Assembly: GCA_003508835.1 (NCBI GenBank)
Contig: PUFA01000062.1
Coordinates: 5,115,001-5,179,000, forward strand
Reading direction: 5' to 3'
DNA from: Eonycteris spelaea
Taxonomy: Eukaryota; Chordata; Mammalia; Chiroptera; Pteropodidae
Length of the DNA stretch: 64,000 bases
The notes under the pieces were generated by a model that had not been told where the DNA came from, searched no databases, and saw nothing but the letters and a program-made list of their open reading frames with translations. Each line of letters begins with the position of its first letter. Within the stretch, counting starts at the first letter, position 1. The position numbers were made by a program, and so were the translations under genes. This document shows positions 13,129 to 25,946 of this stretch, piece by piece.

Positions 13129-13588
13129 CGTTATAATTTCCTAGGGCTATTGTAACAAATTACCACAAATTAGCATCTTAAAACAAAGATTCATTCTCTC
13201 ATGGTTCTGGAGGCCAGCAATCTAAAATCAAGGTGCCGCCAGGGCCACACTCCCTCTGAACTCCAGGGGAAAATCCTTCCTTGTCTCTTCTAGCTCTTGG
13301 TAACTCCAGGCAGTTTTTTGGCTTGTGACAGCATAACTCTTATCTCCTTCTTTGTCTTTATTTGACTTTCCTTCCTGTGTTTCTCCTCTTCTGTCTTCTC
13401 TTATTATAAGAACATTTGTCACTGGATTTGGAGCCTACCTGGTTAATCCAGGATGATCTCATCTTGAGACCATTAGTTAATTACATCTGCAAATACCCTT
13501 TTCCTAAACAAAGTCTTCTTCATAGATACCGACAGGCCTTAGGAGTTGGATATATCTTTTGAGGGGCTCCAATTAAACTTGTTATACC
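13129..13588 (-). mobile_element. MaLR solo LTR, MLT1-like
   Basis: Opens with 'ctagggctattgtaacaaat', passes 'ttctggaggccagcaatc', 'gtgccgccagggccacact', 'ttataagaacatttgtcact', 'cctggttaatccaggatgat' and 'ttaattacatctgcaaatac', and ends in 'gttatacca'. This is the reverse order of an MLT1-type LTR, of a different subfamily from the copy at 5127-5505. No internal sequence is attached. Confidence 0.85.
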
Positions 13589-13689
13589 ATTCTTAGGCTA
13601 TCTTAATTCAATAGAACTTTACTCACTTTATAGGAAGGTTCTCATTTTCACTCCAGTCTGTGTGTGTTGACTGTAGTCTCTGTGAGAAA

Positions 13690-13865
13690 CATGAATTATC
13701 AGCACTTTCCTTGATCCTCTATTCTCTTAAGTTCAAATCTCCTGTCTAGATTCTGTGTGAATTCCTTGAGGACAGGGACTGTATATTTTATCTTTGTAGT
13801 TTTAGTGGCTGGCCCTGCTAGGTATCCAATAAATGTTTGTTGAATAGATGAATGACTGAATGACA
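13690..13865 (+). mobile_element. L2 LINE 3' end
   Basis: 'attccttgaggacagggact', 'ggctggccctgctaggtatc' and 'caataaatgtttgttgaata' followed by GAATGA-like units are the standard L2 3' terminus in sense orientation. Confidence 0.85.
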
Positions 13866-14770
13866 ATTAGTAGACCTTTTCAAACATTTAAGATCTATTA
13901 TGCTATTCACTAATACAGTTACATCGAGCAACATCATCAACATATGGATTGACTCTTACTGAGAAAGACATTTGGCAGGTCATGAAATATAAGCTAAAAA
14001 TAATGTTAAAATGGATTAAAAAATACTGATACCATAGGCCCCCTAAAAGATGTAGGGAAAAACTTATTAGATGCAGCTGGACATTGTAGGTGTTCATTAG
14101 ACAGGATTTGATGTGTATTCTCAGCTCTACCATGACATTTTATGTGGCCTTAGATTTATCCATTGAATGGCCAGAAGATCAGTATATATTTAAATATTTT
14201 ATTCTCAGGAAATAGGAACTAATTATGGGTAAAAAATATCTTGGGATAAATAAATAAAGAAACCCTCATAATTTGTGAATTCTTGGGTGGATTGGCTTTA
14301 TGTACTAGCAGGGAATTATTTAATCTTAAAAAGTATGAGGAGAAAAAAATCACATGTTTTTAAGACGGAATCAAAATTGTGTGTTTGTATGAACTCTTAT
14401 TGGAATGTTGAACAGTGCACCAAATGTGTGGTTTAGTTAGATAAGATTCTCCTGACCTTACTCTAATATAAACTAGTTAAAGTTGGTTAATAATGATTAC
14501 TTGAGGAAATAATTCATTGAATGGTAAAGGTTCATTCTCAGCATCCCAGTTTTCAAATTAAATATATTATTAGCTGCATAAAAATGCAAGTTTGGATTTG
14601 GTACAGACTATTTGCTGTGTAATGCTAGAAACTTGATATCGTTTTTTTCATGACCTTGACCATAAATAGAAGCCCCTTTTCTGGCAATAAGGGCTTACCA
14701 CTCAATCAAAATGATGGTCGGTATGCATGAAAGGCAAGTCAGTGGTTTTGCATTAGAACAACCAATGAGG
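13866..14770. other. No recognisable feature
   Basis: AT-rich unique sequence with a 76-codon antisense frame (13903-14133) that shows no family resemblance. Confidence 0.45.
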
Positions 14771-15190
14771 TTACTGTTATAATTGCCTCCTTTTCACCCT
14801 GTTGGTGAAGGAAAGGGCCGGCCCTAAGTTATAGGGGTGGCTGAACACAGAACACCTGACATTGAATAGATGCGAGTGAGTGTTTACTAGTAACATTCTC
14901 ATAGCTGGAGTAGGAAGACACCACATGCCATGCAGAGCCATAAAGGGGTTGCATAACCAAAGGCCCTGAGAGCCAGACTTCATAGTACAAGAGGGCAGAG
15001 TGCCCCTGGTTCCCATGGGGGAACGGTATTCTGTAGATTGACAGGGAACTGAAACCCACTGCTCAGTGATAAGCAGGAACTGTGCCTGCTCCCTTTGGCA
15101 CATTTGGGAGGGGGCCGTGGGAGTAGAGTGGGGAAGGGAACCTGTAATTAGGCTATAGCAGGCCCTTCTGGTTTTGCCAGATGTCAAGGC
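14771..15190 (-). other. GC-richer unclassified block, possibly an unassigned LTR
   Basis: This 420-bp block is clearly less AT-rich than its flanks and is open for 136 codons on the minus strand (14777-15187), with a second overlapping 76-codon frame in it. The conceptual product has no domain I recognise and is not hydrophobic or low complexity. On the minus strand the block starts near 'tgttgccttgac', compatible with the TG start of an LTR, but I could not confirm a CA end, a polyadenylation signal or a target duplication. A repeat with a chance open frame seems more likely than a gene. Confidence 0.35.
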
Positions 15191-16425
15191 AACACATAAT
15201 GTTGGGCCTTAATTTTAGTCCTTGTATCATACCTGTTACTGGTTCATTCAGGCTTTTAGTGTTTTTAGGTGTAGAGATATATTCATTTCTCATAAACATC
15301 AGAGACTCAGATGCTGATAAAGTTTTACTTGTAGTCTAGAGACAGAATTTAGAAAGTGGCTGAAGGTTATATTTTGCATGTTTTAGTTCCTCTTAGCATT
15401 TAGCTTTTAATCTTATAAAATTAGAAAATATAGCAATACTGAATATATAAGAATTGTATCTGGCAGTAATTATATTTTTGAGTTTATGGATAGTATATTT
15501 TAAATCTACCGTAATTATATGACATATTTTCTAACTAAACTGAGTTCTAACTCTATGAGGATTTCTCTAATTTATTTTACATTGGTCTTTTTGCTAGCTC
15601 AGGCTTGCCGTTTGGTGGCTCAGAGAGAAGAGATGCTTATAGAGAAGCTGGTGGAGAAGCAATCACTTTCAATTTCTTACTAAGAAAGAGTATAACTACA
15701 TATCCTCATAACAGTAACATTATATACTCCTTTAAAGCAATTTATTAATAATTCAAATAATATTTCCCATAACATATATTAGTTAAGACTCTAAGGGCAT
15801 TTAATTTATTTAAAAAAAAAGTAGCTCACATCTCACGGTATGGTTTTTATCACGTTCAATTTTAAGAACTCCAGCAACTTCTAGCAGTACCTTCTTAAGG
15901 ATCAAGCTTTTCTACATTGAAAACTACTAGCTTAAGTATACATTTTAAGTATTTGCATATTATCTTGTGTTTATAGATTATTGACCAGCCAATCGTGTCT
16001 ACTATTTACCTTATCGTCATCTTTCCATGATGTAAACATGATTTATTTTTCTGTTCAACTTAGATACAAATGAGTGCTTGACAGGAGGAGGTGTGGCTGG
16101 TTTAAAGGCCCCCAAAACATTCTATTGCTGCTCTTAGCCTCAGGAAATCCTAGGATGCTGTTAACTCCGCTGAATTACATTTAAACTTTTGAATTTTAGC
16201 CTTAGGGAGGGATTCTGAAGTTTAGTGTCCTAATAGAACAAAAAGGGTCCAGCTATTAGTTGAGTAGTTTGTGGCAAAGCAGTATAATCAAGATGGATTA
16301 TAATCACAATGGATTATGGCCCTGCAGGCAGGAGGCAAGAAGGGTCATGTTGTGGTCAGGACGTGGATTTGAAGAAAGGTTTAAATCAATTAAATTCATC
16401 TTCAGGTCCCAATTTAGACATCATG
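15191..16425. other. No recognisable feature
   Basis: Strongly AT-rich unique sequence; nothing supported. Confidence 0.45.
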
Positions 16426-16665
16426 ACCTTGAGGATGCCTGTCCTACCTCTACTCCCAGCCCTTTAAGTTGTGTCCTTGCCAAGTATCTTATTCTCCCTC
16501 TGTTCTAGCACATTTTATTCTATTTGCTTGCTTAACTATGTTTTCCCAGCTAGCCTATGAACTTTATAAAGGCAAAGATGATAATCGCAGTGGAGTTTAC
16601 TGTTTTTATACCCATCCCTTAACACGATGCCTTACATATAAATATTTGCTGAACAATGGATGGAG
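16426..16665 (+). mobile_element. L2 LINE 3' region
   Basis: 'tgtgtccttgccaagtatct', 'agcacattttattctatttg', 'agcctatgaactttataaag' and the closing 'tacatataaatatttgctga' follow the sense order of the L2 3'UTR. The 72-82 codon frames overlapping it are incidental. Confidence 0.75.
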
Positions 16666-16849
16666 AGAGAAGCCAAGGGAGGTTTGAGTACAGAGAATGT
16701 TCTCAGTGGGGTCAATAAAGAAATCGTTCCTACTGTCATCTTAGGCTTCCAGAGCTGGTAGTTGAAAGGGACATACTAGGCTTAAAATGTATGGAGCTAA
16801 TATGTCAGGTCCAAAGGCCTTGAGGGGAAGCTAGTTTATATTCATTACC

Positions 16850-17055
16850 TCTACATAATTACCATATTGTGGTCTAGCCTCCTAGCAAATGACAAGTATT
16901 GTTAACTATCATCACCATGCTGTACATTAGATCTCCAGAAATTATTCATCTTGCATAACTGAAACTTTGTACCCTTTGCCCGCTCCATTTTCCCTTCTCC
17001 TCATCCCCTGGAAACAACAAGAATTCTCACTGGATATGAGTATTCAAACACTTAA
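16850..17055 (-). mobile_element. L1 3'UTR fragment
   Basis: 'catcaccatgctgtacatta', 'gatctccagaaattattcat' and 'cataactgaaactttgtacc' are the reverse complement of the L1M-type 3'UTR. No poly-T start is preserved. Confidence 0.8.
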
Positions 17056-17799
17056 AAAGATGTGAATTGCCTAAGCCTACAATGAACTGTAGTAAATTCA
17101 GCTCTCTACTTGAACTAAACAAAAGAGATTGTGAAAGCTGTTTATTATAGAATGTTTTTAGAAGGACCTGGTGTGGATTTCCTATTTCAAGAACTACACT
17201 TTTAGCATATAAACAAAATGTTATCTGTAATTTTTACCTTTCCTATTAGAGAGTTGTCCCCAATGAATAAAATATCAGGAAAACATGTATAGAATACTCT
17301 TTAATTTTTTACCCTTACTTTCTTATGGAAAAGAAAGTATTAATTCATGAAATTAATGGAGGTTAATTCATCTATTATATAAATGAATTGTATATAAATG
17401 AATACATGAAATAATGTTTTCAAATAAGTCATGGAATTTAAAAAATTGAATTGTGTAACTCCTGCTAATTAGACAATACATGTATAATGATATATTGCAA
17501 AGAGACATGCTATGTAATAAGGAAATATAAAATGTTTTGATTTGTCTCTTTTATTTCTTGCTCTTTTGGAATAAAAACAAACATGCGTATGACTTTAGAA
17601 AAATTTAAATATATATATCAAAAAAATTAGTTGAAGGAAGATACATTTCATTATATTATATTAGAAATAAGTTTTTTAATAGTTTAATTGGTACTACTTA
17701 GACTTAATTAAAATTTCTAGGGCTTTGATGGGGTCTGATCAACTTAGCCAGAATGGTTTGGCTCAGTATAAATATGCATTTAGAAAATTAATTTATTCT
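17056..17799. other. AT-rich unique sequence with a small tandem duplication
   Basis: A 'tatataaatgaat' unit occurs twice back to back around 17378-17405. The local composition is extremely AT-rich. Nothing else was recognised. Confidence 0.5.
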
Positions 17800-18420
17800 G
17801 TTGTCATCGAGCACTTATATTAAACGTCGGGTAGGTGATAGAGAGCTACAGATAGAGACCTAGGTATATATGTACACACATAAAAATAATCAAGCCATAC
17901 TCTTTGCCTCCAAAGAGTATGAAGGCTACAGCAAGTGAAAAAGAAGGGAATATAGACCAATATGAGTGTCATAACAGAAGTGAACAAATTATTGTGACAC
18001 TGTTGCTAACCGTTCCTGGCTAAATTTAGAGAAGGCTGGGTTCGGAAGATTTCCAGGCAGAAGATGGTCGGAAAGGCAATTATAAGCCAAGTAAACAGTA
18101 TGTTCAGGACAGGATTCACTAAGGAGCACACATGGCTGGACACAGAGTGGTTGAACAAGTAGCATAGTAGCTGAGGCTGGAGAGGTACCTTGGGAATAAA
18201 TTTGTATAAGATCATTTATGCCAAGTTAAAGAATTAAAATGTATTCTGTAGAGAGTGGGGAATATGTGAAGACTTTCAAACAGGAGGATGACATCATCAC
18301 ATTTTTAGCAAGATAATTTTCAGAATGGTGTGGAGGAGAGAGAAGGTGGGGAGAGGAGACTAGAGACACGTACAGCAGTGCAGGTAAGAGATGCCAAGAG
18401 AGAGGCTGAGCCACTAGATG
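17800..18420 (-). mobile_element. L2 LINE, 3'UTR into the end of the ORF region
   Basis: Plus-strand reading has 'catcgagcacttatattaaa' (antisense 3' end), then further inside 'aaaatgtattctgtagagag', 'ggaggatgacatcatcacat' and 'gtggggagaggagactagag'. These are degraded counterparts of the antisense L2 3' coding part. It is too eroded to read a protein. Antisense frames at 18006-18414 lie within it and are fragmentary. Confidence 0.65.
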
Positions 18421-19539
18421 CGGGGTGCAGAGGGCAACTTAGGACATTCCAGTGAATTCTCATCAAGGGGTTATGATTATAAGGAGATTTTAAGATATTT
18501 AGTTAAAAAATATTTGATTCTCTCTAGGATGGTTAATATTTCATTTGTTTTTATAAACTTGTGCTACTTCTTAAGTCAAATTTTGTAGTAGTTTGAATCA
18601 CAGCTCAGTTTAGTTTTGTCTGGTTTCCAGATTAAACTTTTGCACAGGCTATGAATGCTCCTCAGCAAGGAGACTTAAAACATTATTATGACAGCTCCTG
18701 AGAGTCACATATGTCAACAGGAACTGGAACTTCACAGGTGTATTTTGAGTTTAGCAAAAAAACTCCCCCCCAAAAACAACAACAACAAAACTATAAATAA
18801 TATATAAATGTGTAATCTTTTATGAATGAACATTATTTATGTATATTTTGTGTGTACAATGCATGCAGTTAAAATGCATCGTCATGATTAATAGTTATTT
18901 TTATCCTATTGTAAGTAAAAGGGCCATAACATATAGAGAAGCTGTAAGGCAAAAGAAATATGTTGCATTTCAAAGGGAACTAGCAAAAAGTCCTGCTCTC
19001 TTGCTGTTACTTGCTTTTGATCTCATATTTATTTGGTAGTATTTCTTCAGTCCATGATGGTGAGGTTGCTGTAGTAAATTCACTTAAAATCTTTAGCATT
19101 TTAAAGTCAGAACAGAAAGCCAGAATGTGGTGGAGGAGTTCAGAGGGATATCACTGAAATTTCACATATATTGAAAATAATCATAGTGAAGGGACTGTCA
19201 CAGCTTACTTAATTTTTCATGAAGAAATAATTTTTCAGAAGAAATAATGAGCCATTGTGAGTTGGATTCTCGAGAATCATTTTTTCTTAAGATCCTTAGA
19301 AATGGCACCCTAAATGCTCACCTAGTTACTGTTATCCATACTCTCTCTTCCCAAACTTACTGCATTAAGGAATTAAGGATATATATGAATGGAGGCCAAG
19401 AAGGACAACTTTGATCTAATTGTTTCTCTAATTCTATGAATCATTAATCGGCCAACCTTCCACCCTCATCTATCTAAAATCATTGATAAGTTGTGTCACT
19501 ATTGATGATTTTCTTCTGTTATTCGCTCCGTTTAACATC
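18421..19539. other. Unique sequence with a short tandem duplication at 19213-19247
   Basis: Nothing recognised except two adjacent 17-18 bp units at 19213-19230 and 19231-19247 that differ by one base, listed separately. Confidence 0.45.
19213..19247. repeat. Two-copy tandem duplication, 17-18 bp unit
   Basis: Unit one is 'tttttcatgaagaaataa' and unit two is the same with one T missing. The near identity suggests a fairly recent slippage or short duplication. Confidence 0.85.
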
Positions 19540-19665
19540 TGCAACTTTCCCTTTTGCCCGTTCAATGATGGCCTTTTCTACTAGACTGCTAGAGACTGTA
19601 TTCATCTTGTCGACAGGTATATCCAGAACTTAACACAATGTCCAGTCCCAAGCTATGATGTACAT
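19540..19665 (+). mobile_element. L2 LINE 3' fragment, degraded
   Basis: 'ctgctagagactgtattcat', 'cttgtcgacaggtatatcca' and 'gaacttaacacaatgtccag' resemble the sense L2 3' end ('gcaccta/cacagtg' region), with many substitutions. Confidence 0.45.
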
Positions 19666-19681
19666 TAAATATCTCAAAAGC

Positions 19682-19725
19682 AAGGGAGGGGGAGGTTGGG
19701 AGGGAGAGAGGAAAGAAGGGACGCG
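19682..19725. repeat. Purine-rich low-complexity tract
   Basis: About 40 bases nearly all G and A, with GGGAGG and GAGAG units. Confidence 0.85.
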
Positions 19726-22700
19726 ATCTTAGAGAATACAGAACGGAGTAAAATCTCATAACCCCAATTACAGTTGCAAATGTAATTATACTGACACTAT
19801 TCTTAAAATGTGAAAAACATTATAATGATACGTTTTAAGAACAGCGGATGGCACAATATTTGTTTTTCTTGAGTGTTCTCAGACTTGTTCTTCATTTATT
19901 CAGTAAGCCGTAGACAAGAAGACTTTATTTTGTGCTACTTAGGTAAAATTAGTGACTGAAAGTATAAGGGAGTTATGGGGCATAACTCAGAAAGAACTTG
20001 GCTCAATTTTGATGTGTCCCTTGCTTCACTTTGCAGCTATATATTGCCTAGGATTTGCACACATGTTATCCCAAATGGGACCCTTGAGAGAAAAAGATGA
20101 GTTTTATAAAATGTACTTCTGGTTCAATTTCAAGGATTATTTAAACCTACTTAAGATGTTATACAAATTCCTATAGGGTTTTTCCCCCTTGCAAACTTTT
20201 GTCTAACAGGGCAAAGTTCTTATTTTCCTTCCACTTTATGAAATTTATGAAGAACATATTTGTTAAAAGGTTAATGACAAAGACCTCATTGAGCATCCTA
20301 ATTTTCTACAAATTTGTTTAAAATTCATTTTCCAATTTTAGAGGCACATTATTTAGTGATACTTTTCTATTACCTAGAAATAACTTTCTTTTTTCAGATT
20401 TTCCAATCACTAATAGAATAAAAGAAAATTTTCAGTATGCCAGATTCAGTGTGAATTTCTAAGATTCAGCATTAAAAAAGAATGTAGATTTCTTGAAGAA
20501 GCCATTAGTCACAAGGTATAATATGCATATTTGATTTCATATTCAATAAGTGCATTACTTGGCATTACTTTCCAGAGACAAAGAGAATGGCAAAGGGTAG
20601 AGAGTCTTAGTAAGACTCGTGTTCTCACAGTGCCATAAGTCTTTTTGTTGTAAATATGCTTCACTGTAATTGAATTGACATAGTTCAGTAGAGTACAAAG
20701 CCCAGTTCACATATATTTCGATGTTTAGGTCTGAAGAAGAAATGGCACCTGTTCCGACTCGAATGCTGAACTCCAATGGCAGAGCTACAGCACCACTAGA
20801 AGATGGCTTAATTGTTTTTATTTAGGAGCCAAAAGTAGTAGGGAAGCCTAGAATTCTACACACCAGGTTTGTTGGAAAGCTGATTCATTTCAATTACCAG
20901 CCAAAATGAAGGCAGGAATGACACTTATTTGTAGAGGACATGAAGAAAAAGAAAGAAAAGTGACAGAATAATAGTTAGATTGTCAGAGAGGAGCTAACGA
21001 GTCCCAGCTGTATTTAAAAGAAAGCTTTAAGGTTTTTAAGCATCAGTAGTGATGGTGGGAAGGAGATTGGAATAATTGATCTAACAGACGTGCCGAATGA
21101 AGTACATTTGCTGTTCAGTGGGGAATCTGGAACATGCCACTGAATACTTTTAGCTAATCTTATAAATTGTAACTAAAAATACACACTTTCACACACTCAT
21201 AGATAACTTGTGTGGATATGGACTGCGCTGACTTGAAATTTAGGTACTATATGTATGACTTATGAAATAGAAAGTTTGAACTAATTTCATACTTTGTGAA
21301 ATTATGAAGTTTTTTGAAAAGTAGAAATGGGAATCTAAACTAAAAAACTGTCAACTTTTTGAAGCATGGGATCAAGAAATCAGAAATTTTGACGTCGCAA
21401 TTCCAGGTGCTTTTAGATGCTGTAGATGCTTAGGCTCAAGAAATGTTTGTAGTGAAACTTGTTTATTACTTAAGCCCTTTTCTAGATACAAACCTTATGT
21501 TAAAATACTATTTATGTAACGTGTAATTTATTTAAAAATGGCATGGAAATAGCATAAGCTTAATGTGAATTGTAATTTTCTCACTAATTTACACCATCAA
21601 GACTACTAATCTTATTTTTTTAACAGTGTAGAGTGTCCATAGTTCCCTTTAAAGGCCCTTATAATTTACATGTATGCACCAATTGTAATTTTTCTCCACA
21701 TTTTCTTGGTTTTCTTTTTTCACGTTGATGGTTGGAAATTGTTAGAGATGACCCTGATAACTGATTTGGGGTCTTAACTATTGTTAGAGTTGAGAAGTTT
21801 TTTCTTTCTCTGCCTAATGCATAGGGACTTTGTGACCACTTTATATATTCTGCTTGAAAGTTATAAAACTTTATTTCAAAAATTTAAAAATTGTCCTTTC
21901 TTGTTTATTAACTATTGAAGTTAAAGCCTAAATTTAAGTTAATGTATATACTTGAATTCTTTTTTTTTTTTTTGTTAACTCAGAATATACAGTCTTATTT
22001 TACGAGCAGATGGTGTTACAGCACTATCATCACATCAACATGCCATCATATGTTGTTTTTCCCTTTGGATGTCATGTCTTTCATTGCAAACATTTGAAAG
22101 ATGGCTTTTTAAGTTCAGATATGGAGTCTAAAACCACAGAATAAAGTGTTGCAAAATGGTTCAAGGGGCATATTCTCTGAGCTGTTCAACTAGGCTTAAT
22201 AATAAGGAAAGTGTTAAAAAGCAGGAAGATTCTGGTATACTAAACTAGGTGTAATTTTGATTATTCAGATAGAGACTGAGCTGAAAGTTTCATATTGCTA
22301 ATTATATCATAAACCAAATTGTGGAAATGCTTAAAATATTTAATAGAACAGAAAGCATCCTCATATGACTTAGAACCATTCAGAGAAATTGATTTGCATA
22401 AATTTTATTCTGTCTTATCTATTCTTTGAAAGGCGATCCTTAACGACCTGTTGAATAGTGAGTAAATGAGGTTAATAATCCTTGTTAAGTAAATGATTAA
22501 CCAAATGTTGTTAACCTGGCTTGAATTACGAATCCAGAACTGTATTTCACTAGTCAGGGAAAGTTCACTGTTTTAACCAGCAATTTCCCTAAATCCAGTC
22601 TCTTAACATCAAAATGCGTATTTCTTGCTGAGGTCACATTCACTGTGGGGATGGAGGTGTAGGGTGAAGGGGTTGTCTCTGCTCAATGCATTCATTCAGG

Positions 22701-23740
22701 GATCCAAGATCTTTTCATTGTGTTTCTGGGTTAACATCCCTTCAGGGCCTTGTCTTCCTTTCTTATCAACAATGGATAGGAAGTGAGAAAAATCATGGAG
22801 ATTTGTATAGAATCTTAAGATGGTTCACATTACTTCCACAAAAATGCCATTGTGCGTCTAAGAAAAAGGAAACAGTTTGATGAATACATAGCATTCTCTT
22901 CCACAAGCACTTCCTAAGAAAACACTGGTAATTCACAATTTTTACTAATTAAAACTGAGTCATGCCACTTGTTAATCTATATTATTTAGGTTTTACTACT
23001 TGGATTAGGTAAGTACTTAGCAGAAGTGTTGAAGCAATTTGTAATTCTGTGATCATCAGCACAGACCAATTTCACATGGGCTGTAAGCGGAAGGGTCGGG
23101 AAATCTCCATGAATTATTTATTTTACTTCTATAATTAGAAATGACTCTTTGGTGTATTGCAACAGATCAGAACCAGAAACTGGCAGGATTTGATGAACAG
23201 AGAAACAGGTGGCTTCTCATAATGAACCCGATATGAGGAATTTGGAGCAGTTCAAGAGCTGAGCTAGCTTCCAGGTGTTCTTGTTCCCAAAGTCAGACTT
23301 AGTTACCTGCCAAAGAAGTAAAGCCTCGTTCATCAGAAAACACCTTTAGCCATTTATGCTGTTTAGGCTTCCAAAAGCTCCTGTGCAACACTCTCTTAGC
23401 TGAATTTCCTGTTGAGGGGAAATGGTTCATCTTCTGCAATTAGTCTACTTCAATTTCCGCACCTCTTCTTTTTTCTGTGCTGCTAGCCCACCTTTCTTTC
23501 ACCTGCAGTTCTTTCATATCCCATCTTGCACATCCTCTGGTTGTATAGAACAAAAAACTCTTGAGAACTGATTGTACCGGTGGAAACAATTTTGGGCTGA
23601 TGAACTAACAACTTAAGTCTATGCCACCAACTTAATAACATTGTACACATATCTAAACCGAGCTGGATTTGCTCAAATCTGTTGGAAATCGATACAGCTA
23701 AGCGGTTGGTTGGGTCGCATTTCACTTACTAGGTAGGATA
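19726..23740. other. About 4 kb of apparently unique sequence
   Basis: AT-rich, with a T-run at about 21960-21973 and a purine run near 20945-20960. Frames of 60-80 codons at 19952, 20555, 21915, 22686 and 23483 have no recognisable domains, and no pair of them suggests exons of one gene. Confidence 0.45.
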
Positions 23741-24285
23741 GCTTTTGTCTTAGCCTGGGATGCCCAGGAAACAGAGCCCGAGTGAGAAGCTTACATGCCA
23801 GCACTTTATTGGGGGAGTGCAAGCCCAGGGAAACAAGTGAGGGGAAAAGAGGAGCAAGGCAGAGAGGGTGCAAGACAGGTAAGTACGAGGTGGTCTGTCC
23901 ACTTCCAACCTGGCCACAGCTGTCTAACAAGCTCCCTGAAGGTTGCTCAGTCTCATTGGACATCATCAGAGAGGACATGTGAATTCCTGCATGTCAGAAT
24001 AGACTTTTAGGAGAGAAAAAGAGAAGAATTTATCCACTGACTCTCTCCTGTTAAAATTAGTTAAAATTTTAAGTCGCATGAGTTGAAATGCACCGTCCTC
24101 CACAGAGGGGGTAGTATGAATTCCTTGCCCTTTCAGGCTGTCTCATGTGCATCTCCAACAGCTGCCGGTTCCAGTTCCCCGCGAGTCCAGTCCAGCCATT
24201 TCTCTCAGACCGAGCCTCTCAGGGTCACTGCATCTGAGTGGTGTATCTGCTCAAGGAGTGGCCTGGCTCCAGGCCCTTAGGACTT
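23741..24285. other. Less AT-rich unclassified block
   Basis: Several overlapping 65-101 codon frames on both strands arise because stop codons are rare at this composition. The 'cactttattgggggagtgc' segment with the purine-rich sequence after it looks like part of an old interspersed repeat in antisense, but I cannot name it. None of the overlapping frames stands out as coding. Confidence 0.35.
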
Positions 24286-24779
24286 GCTGCTGCTGCTGAG
24301 GTTGTTTTGGTCAGAAAGCAGTGTTTGAACGGGGGAGAGGGTTTGGGAGGGCAAGAAATGTATATACACTGAATCCAGAAACTTTGATTCTTTCCATCTA
24401 ATTCTTTTTAGCCGTACCCATTCTGACTTCTATAGCTCTCATACAATCCAACTCATTTTAAAGTGGTCTCCTTGCTCTAGACATTCCTCATTGCGATTCA
24501 GACTCAGTGCATTGAATTTACACTGTGGTTGGAGAGACCAACTAAAGTCAAGTAAACAAATATGATCATTTCTGGGAGTAGTAAGTGCCGTGTAAGAAAC
24601 AAAACAAGGTGATGTATAGTGATTGCAGGTGTCCGGAATCCATATAGCTTGACACTTAGAGGCTTTTACCAATTCTTTACCCTTCTCTGCATTGCCTTGC
24701 TAATCTCACAAAGTAATCTCAACAACAATTTCTGATTAATCTCCATATGATCTCCCTACTCCAGAAAATTAAAACTATT

Positions 24780-25010
24780 TGCAGTTCTTTGAATTTGATT
24801 TACTAATTTCTGTTTTTGGGCCTTTGTACATACCAGTTCTTGAGTAAAAACGCCCTCCATCTCTTTCTAGTTAATTTTTCTCCTCTTCCTCCTTCAAAAT
24901 CTGATTTAAAACTGACCTTCTACAGGAAGCCTTTCCTGAAAATACTTTTCCTCTGTTGTGTCTTCAGTTGCCAGTATTTATGTCAATTGAATCATTCTAC
25001 ACTAATCTGA
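24780..25010 (+). mobile_element. L2 LINE 3' region
   Basis: 'gggcctttgtacataccagt', 'tctgatttaaaactgacctt' and 'ctacaggaagcctttcctga' match the sense L2 region (cytosine-rich 'gcctttgcacatg' to 'gaagccttccctgacc'). Confidence 0.8.
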
Positions 25011-25234
25011 ACTGAATCCTATATTATGTTAAAAATGTTGTCAAGCCCTCTCAATGTTCTTTATTTAACACTGTTTTCTCAGCCTGTATGTAGAGCCTTG
25101 AATGAAAGTGTTGGAATGATTGGCAGAGACCACCCAGGAAACTTCAGGACCCCGAAGAGGGAAAATTCATTAAATGTTGCCTGTTGCCTGAGGTTTGAAG
25201 TGAACTACTTCTTGATACCTCACTCTAGATAACA

Positions 25235-25375
25235 CACATCCCTTGATAGGTCACTAACTAGTTCTGTGATCTCAGGCACTTCCCTTAATTTTCTCATCTA
25301 TAAAATGAGAGTTTCATAAATGAATTCCAACATCTTTTGCAGCTTCAGTATAACTTTGAAATATTAATATTAACT
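25235..25375 (+). mobile_element. MIR SINE
   Basis: 'actagttctgtgatctcagg', 'cacttcccttaattttctca' and 'tctataaaatgagagtttca' are in sense MIR order. Confidence 0.75.
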
Positions 25376-25751
25376 AGAATAATGCATCTGTTCTTAGTTT
25401 TCTGAATTGTTTAAGGAAATAGACCATTACCTGTAGAATTTAAGTGTGGAAAAGAAATGTTATTATAGAGAACAAAGAAAATTTTTGGCTTTCAAAATTT
25501 ATAGCGTAGGAGAAGTAGTAGGTCAGATCTGGATAGAAACGTAAATTCTCTTATCCTTTTTCTAACAACTCAGGTTCACAGTGTCAAGGGTCCAGGCAGC
25601 TTATATTTAAATAATCAACCCATGTAATTCTATTATAGGTATAATATAAGATTACATGATGTAGATATTTAGTGGTAAAGAGAGAATGGATTTACTAGGC
25701 TTATGAGGCAAATCAGTAACAAGAGCTAATTTGATTTTATATCACCTAGAG

Positions 25752-25938
25752 CAGTGGTGGCACTATTGGTCATACTTTGTTTTGAAGGGCTGTCCTGTGC
25801 ATGGGAGGATGTTTAGCCAAGTCTTTGACCTTTGCCCACCAGGTGCCAGTACTACTACTCTCCAGTCCTAAGAATCAGTATTTCCAGGGACTCTCAGATG
25901 TTCCTGGGAGGCAAAACTGTCCTGGTTGAGAACCTTTG
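25752..25938 (-). mobile_element. MER20 (hAT-Charlie non-autonomous element)
   Basis: Begins 'cagtggtggcactattggtc', contains 'gggctgtcctgtgcatggga' and 'ggatgtttagccaagtcttt', and ends with the inverted terminal repeat form 'tcctggttgagaaccttt'. This is the reverse complement of MER20. Flanking 8-mers (25744-25751 and 25939-25946) share 5 of 8 bases, as expected of a decayed hAT target duplication. Confidence 0.9.
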
Positions 25939-25946
25939 AATAAGAG

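Noticed and set aside
14777..15187. 136-codon antisense gene
   Set aside because: No domain, no support for splice sites or a promoter, and a competing overlapping frame. Kept only as an unclassified block.
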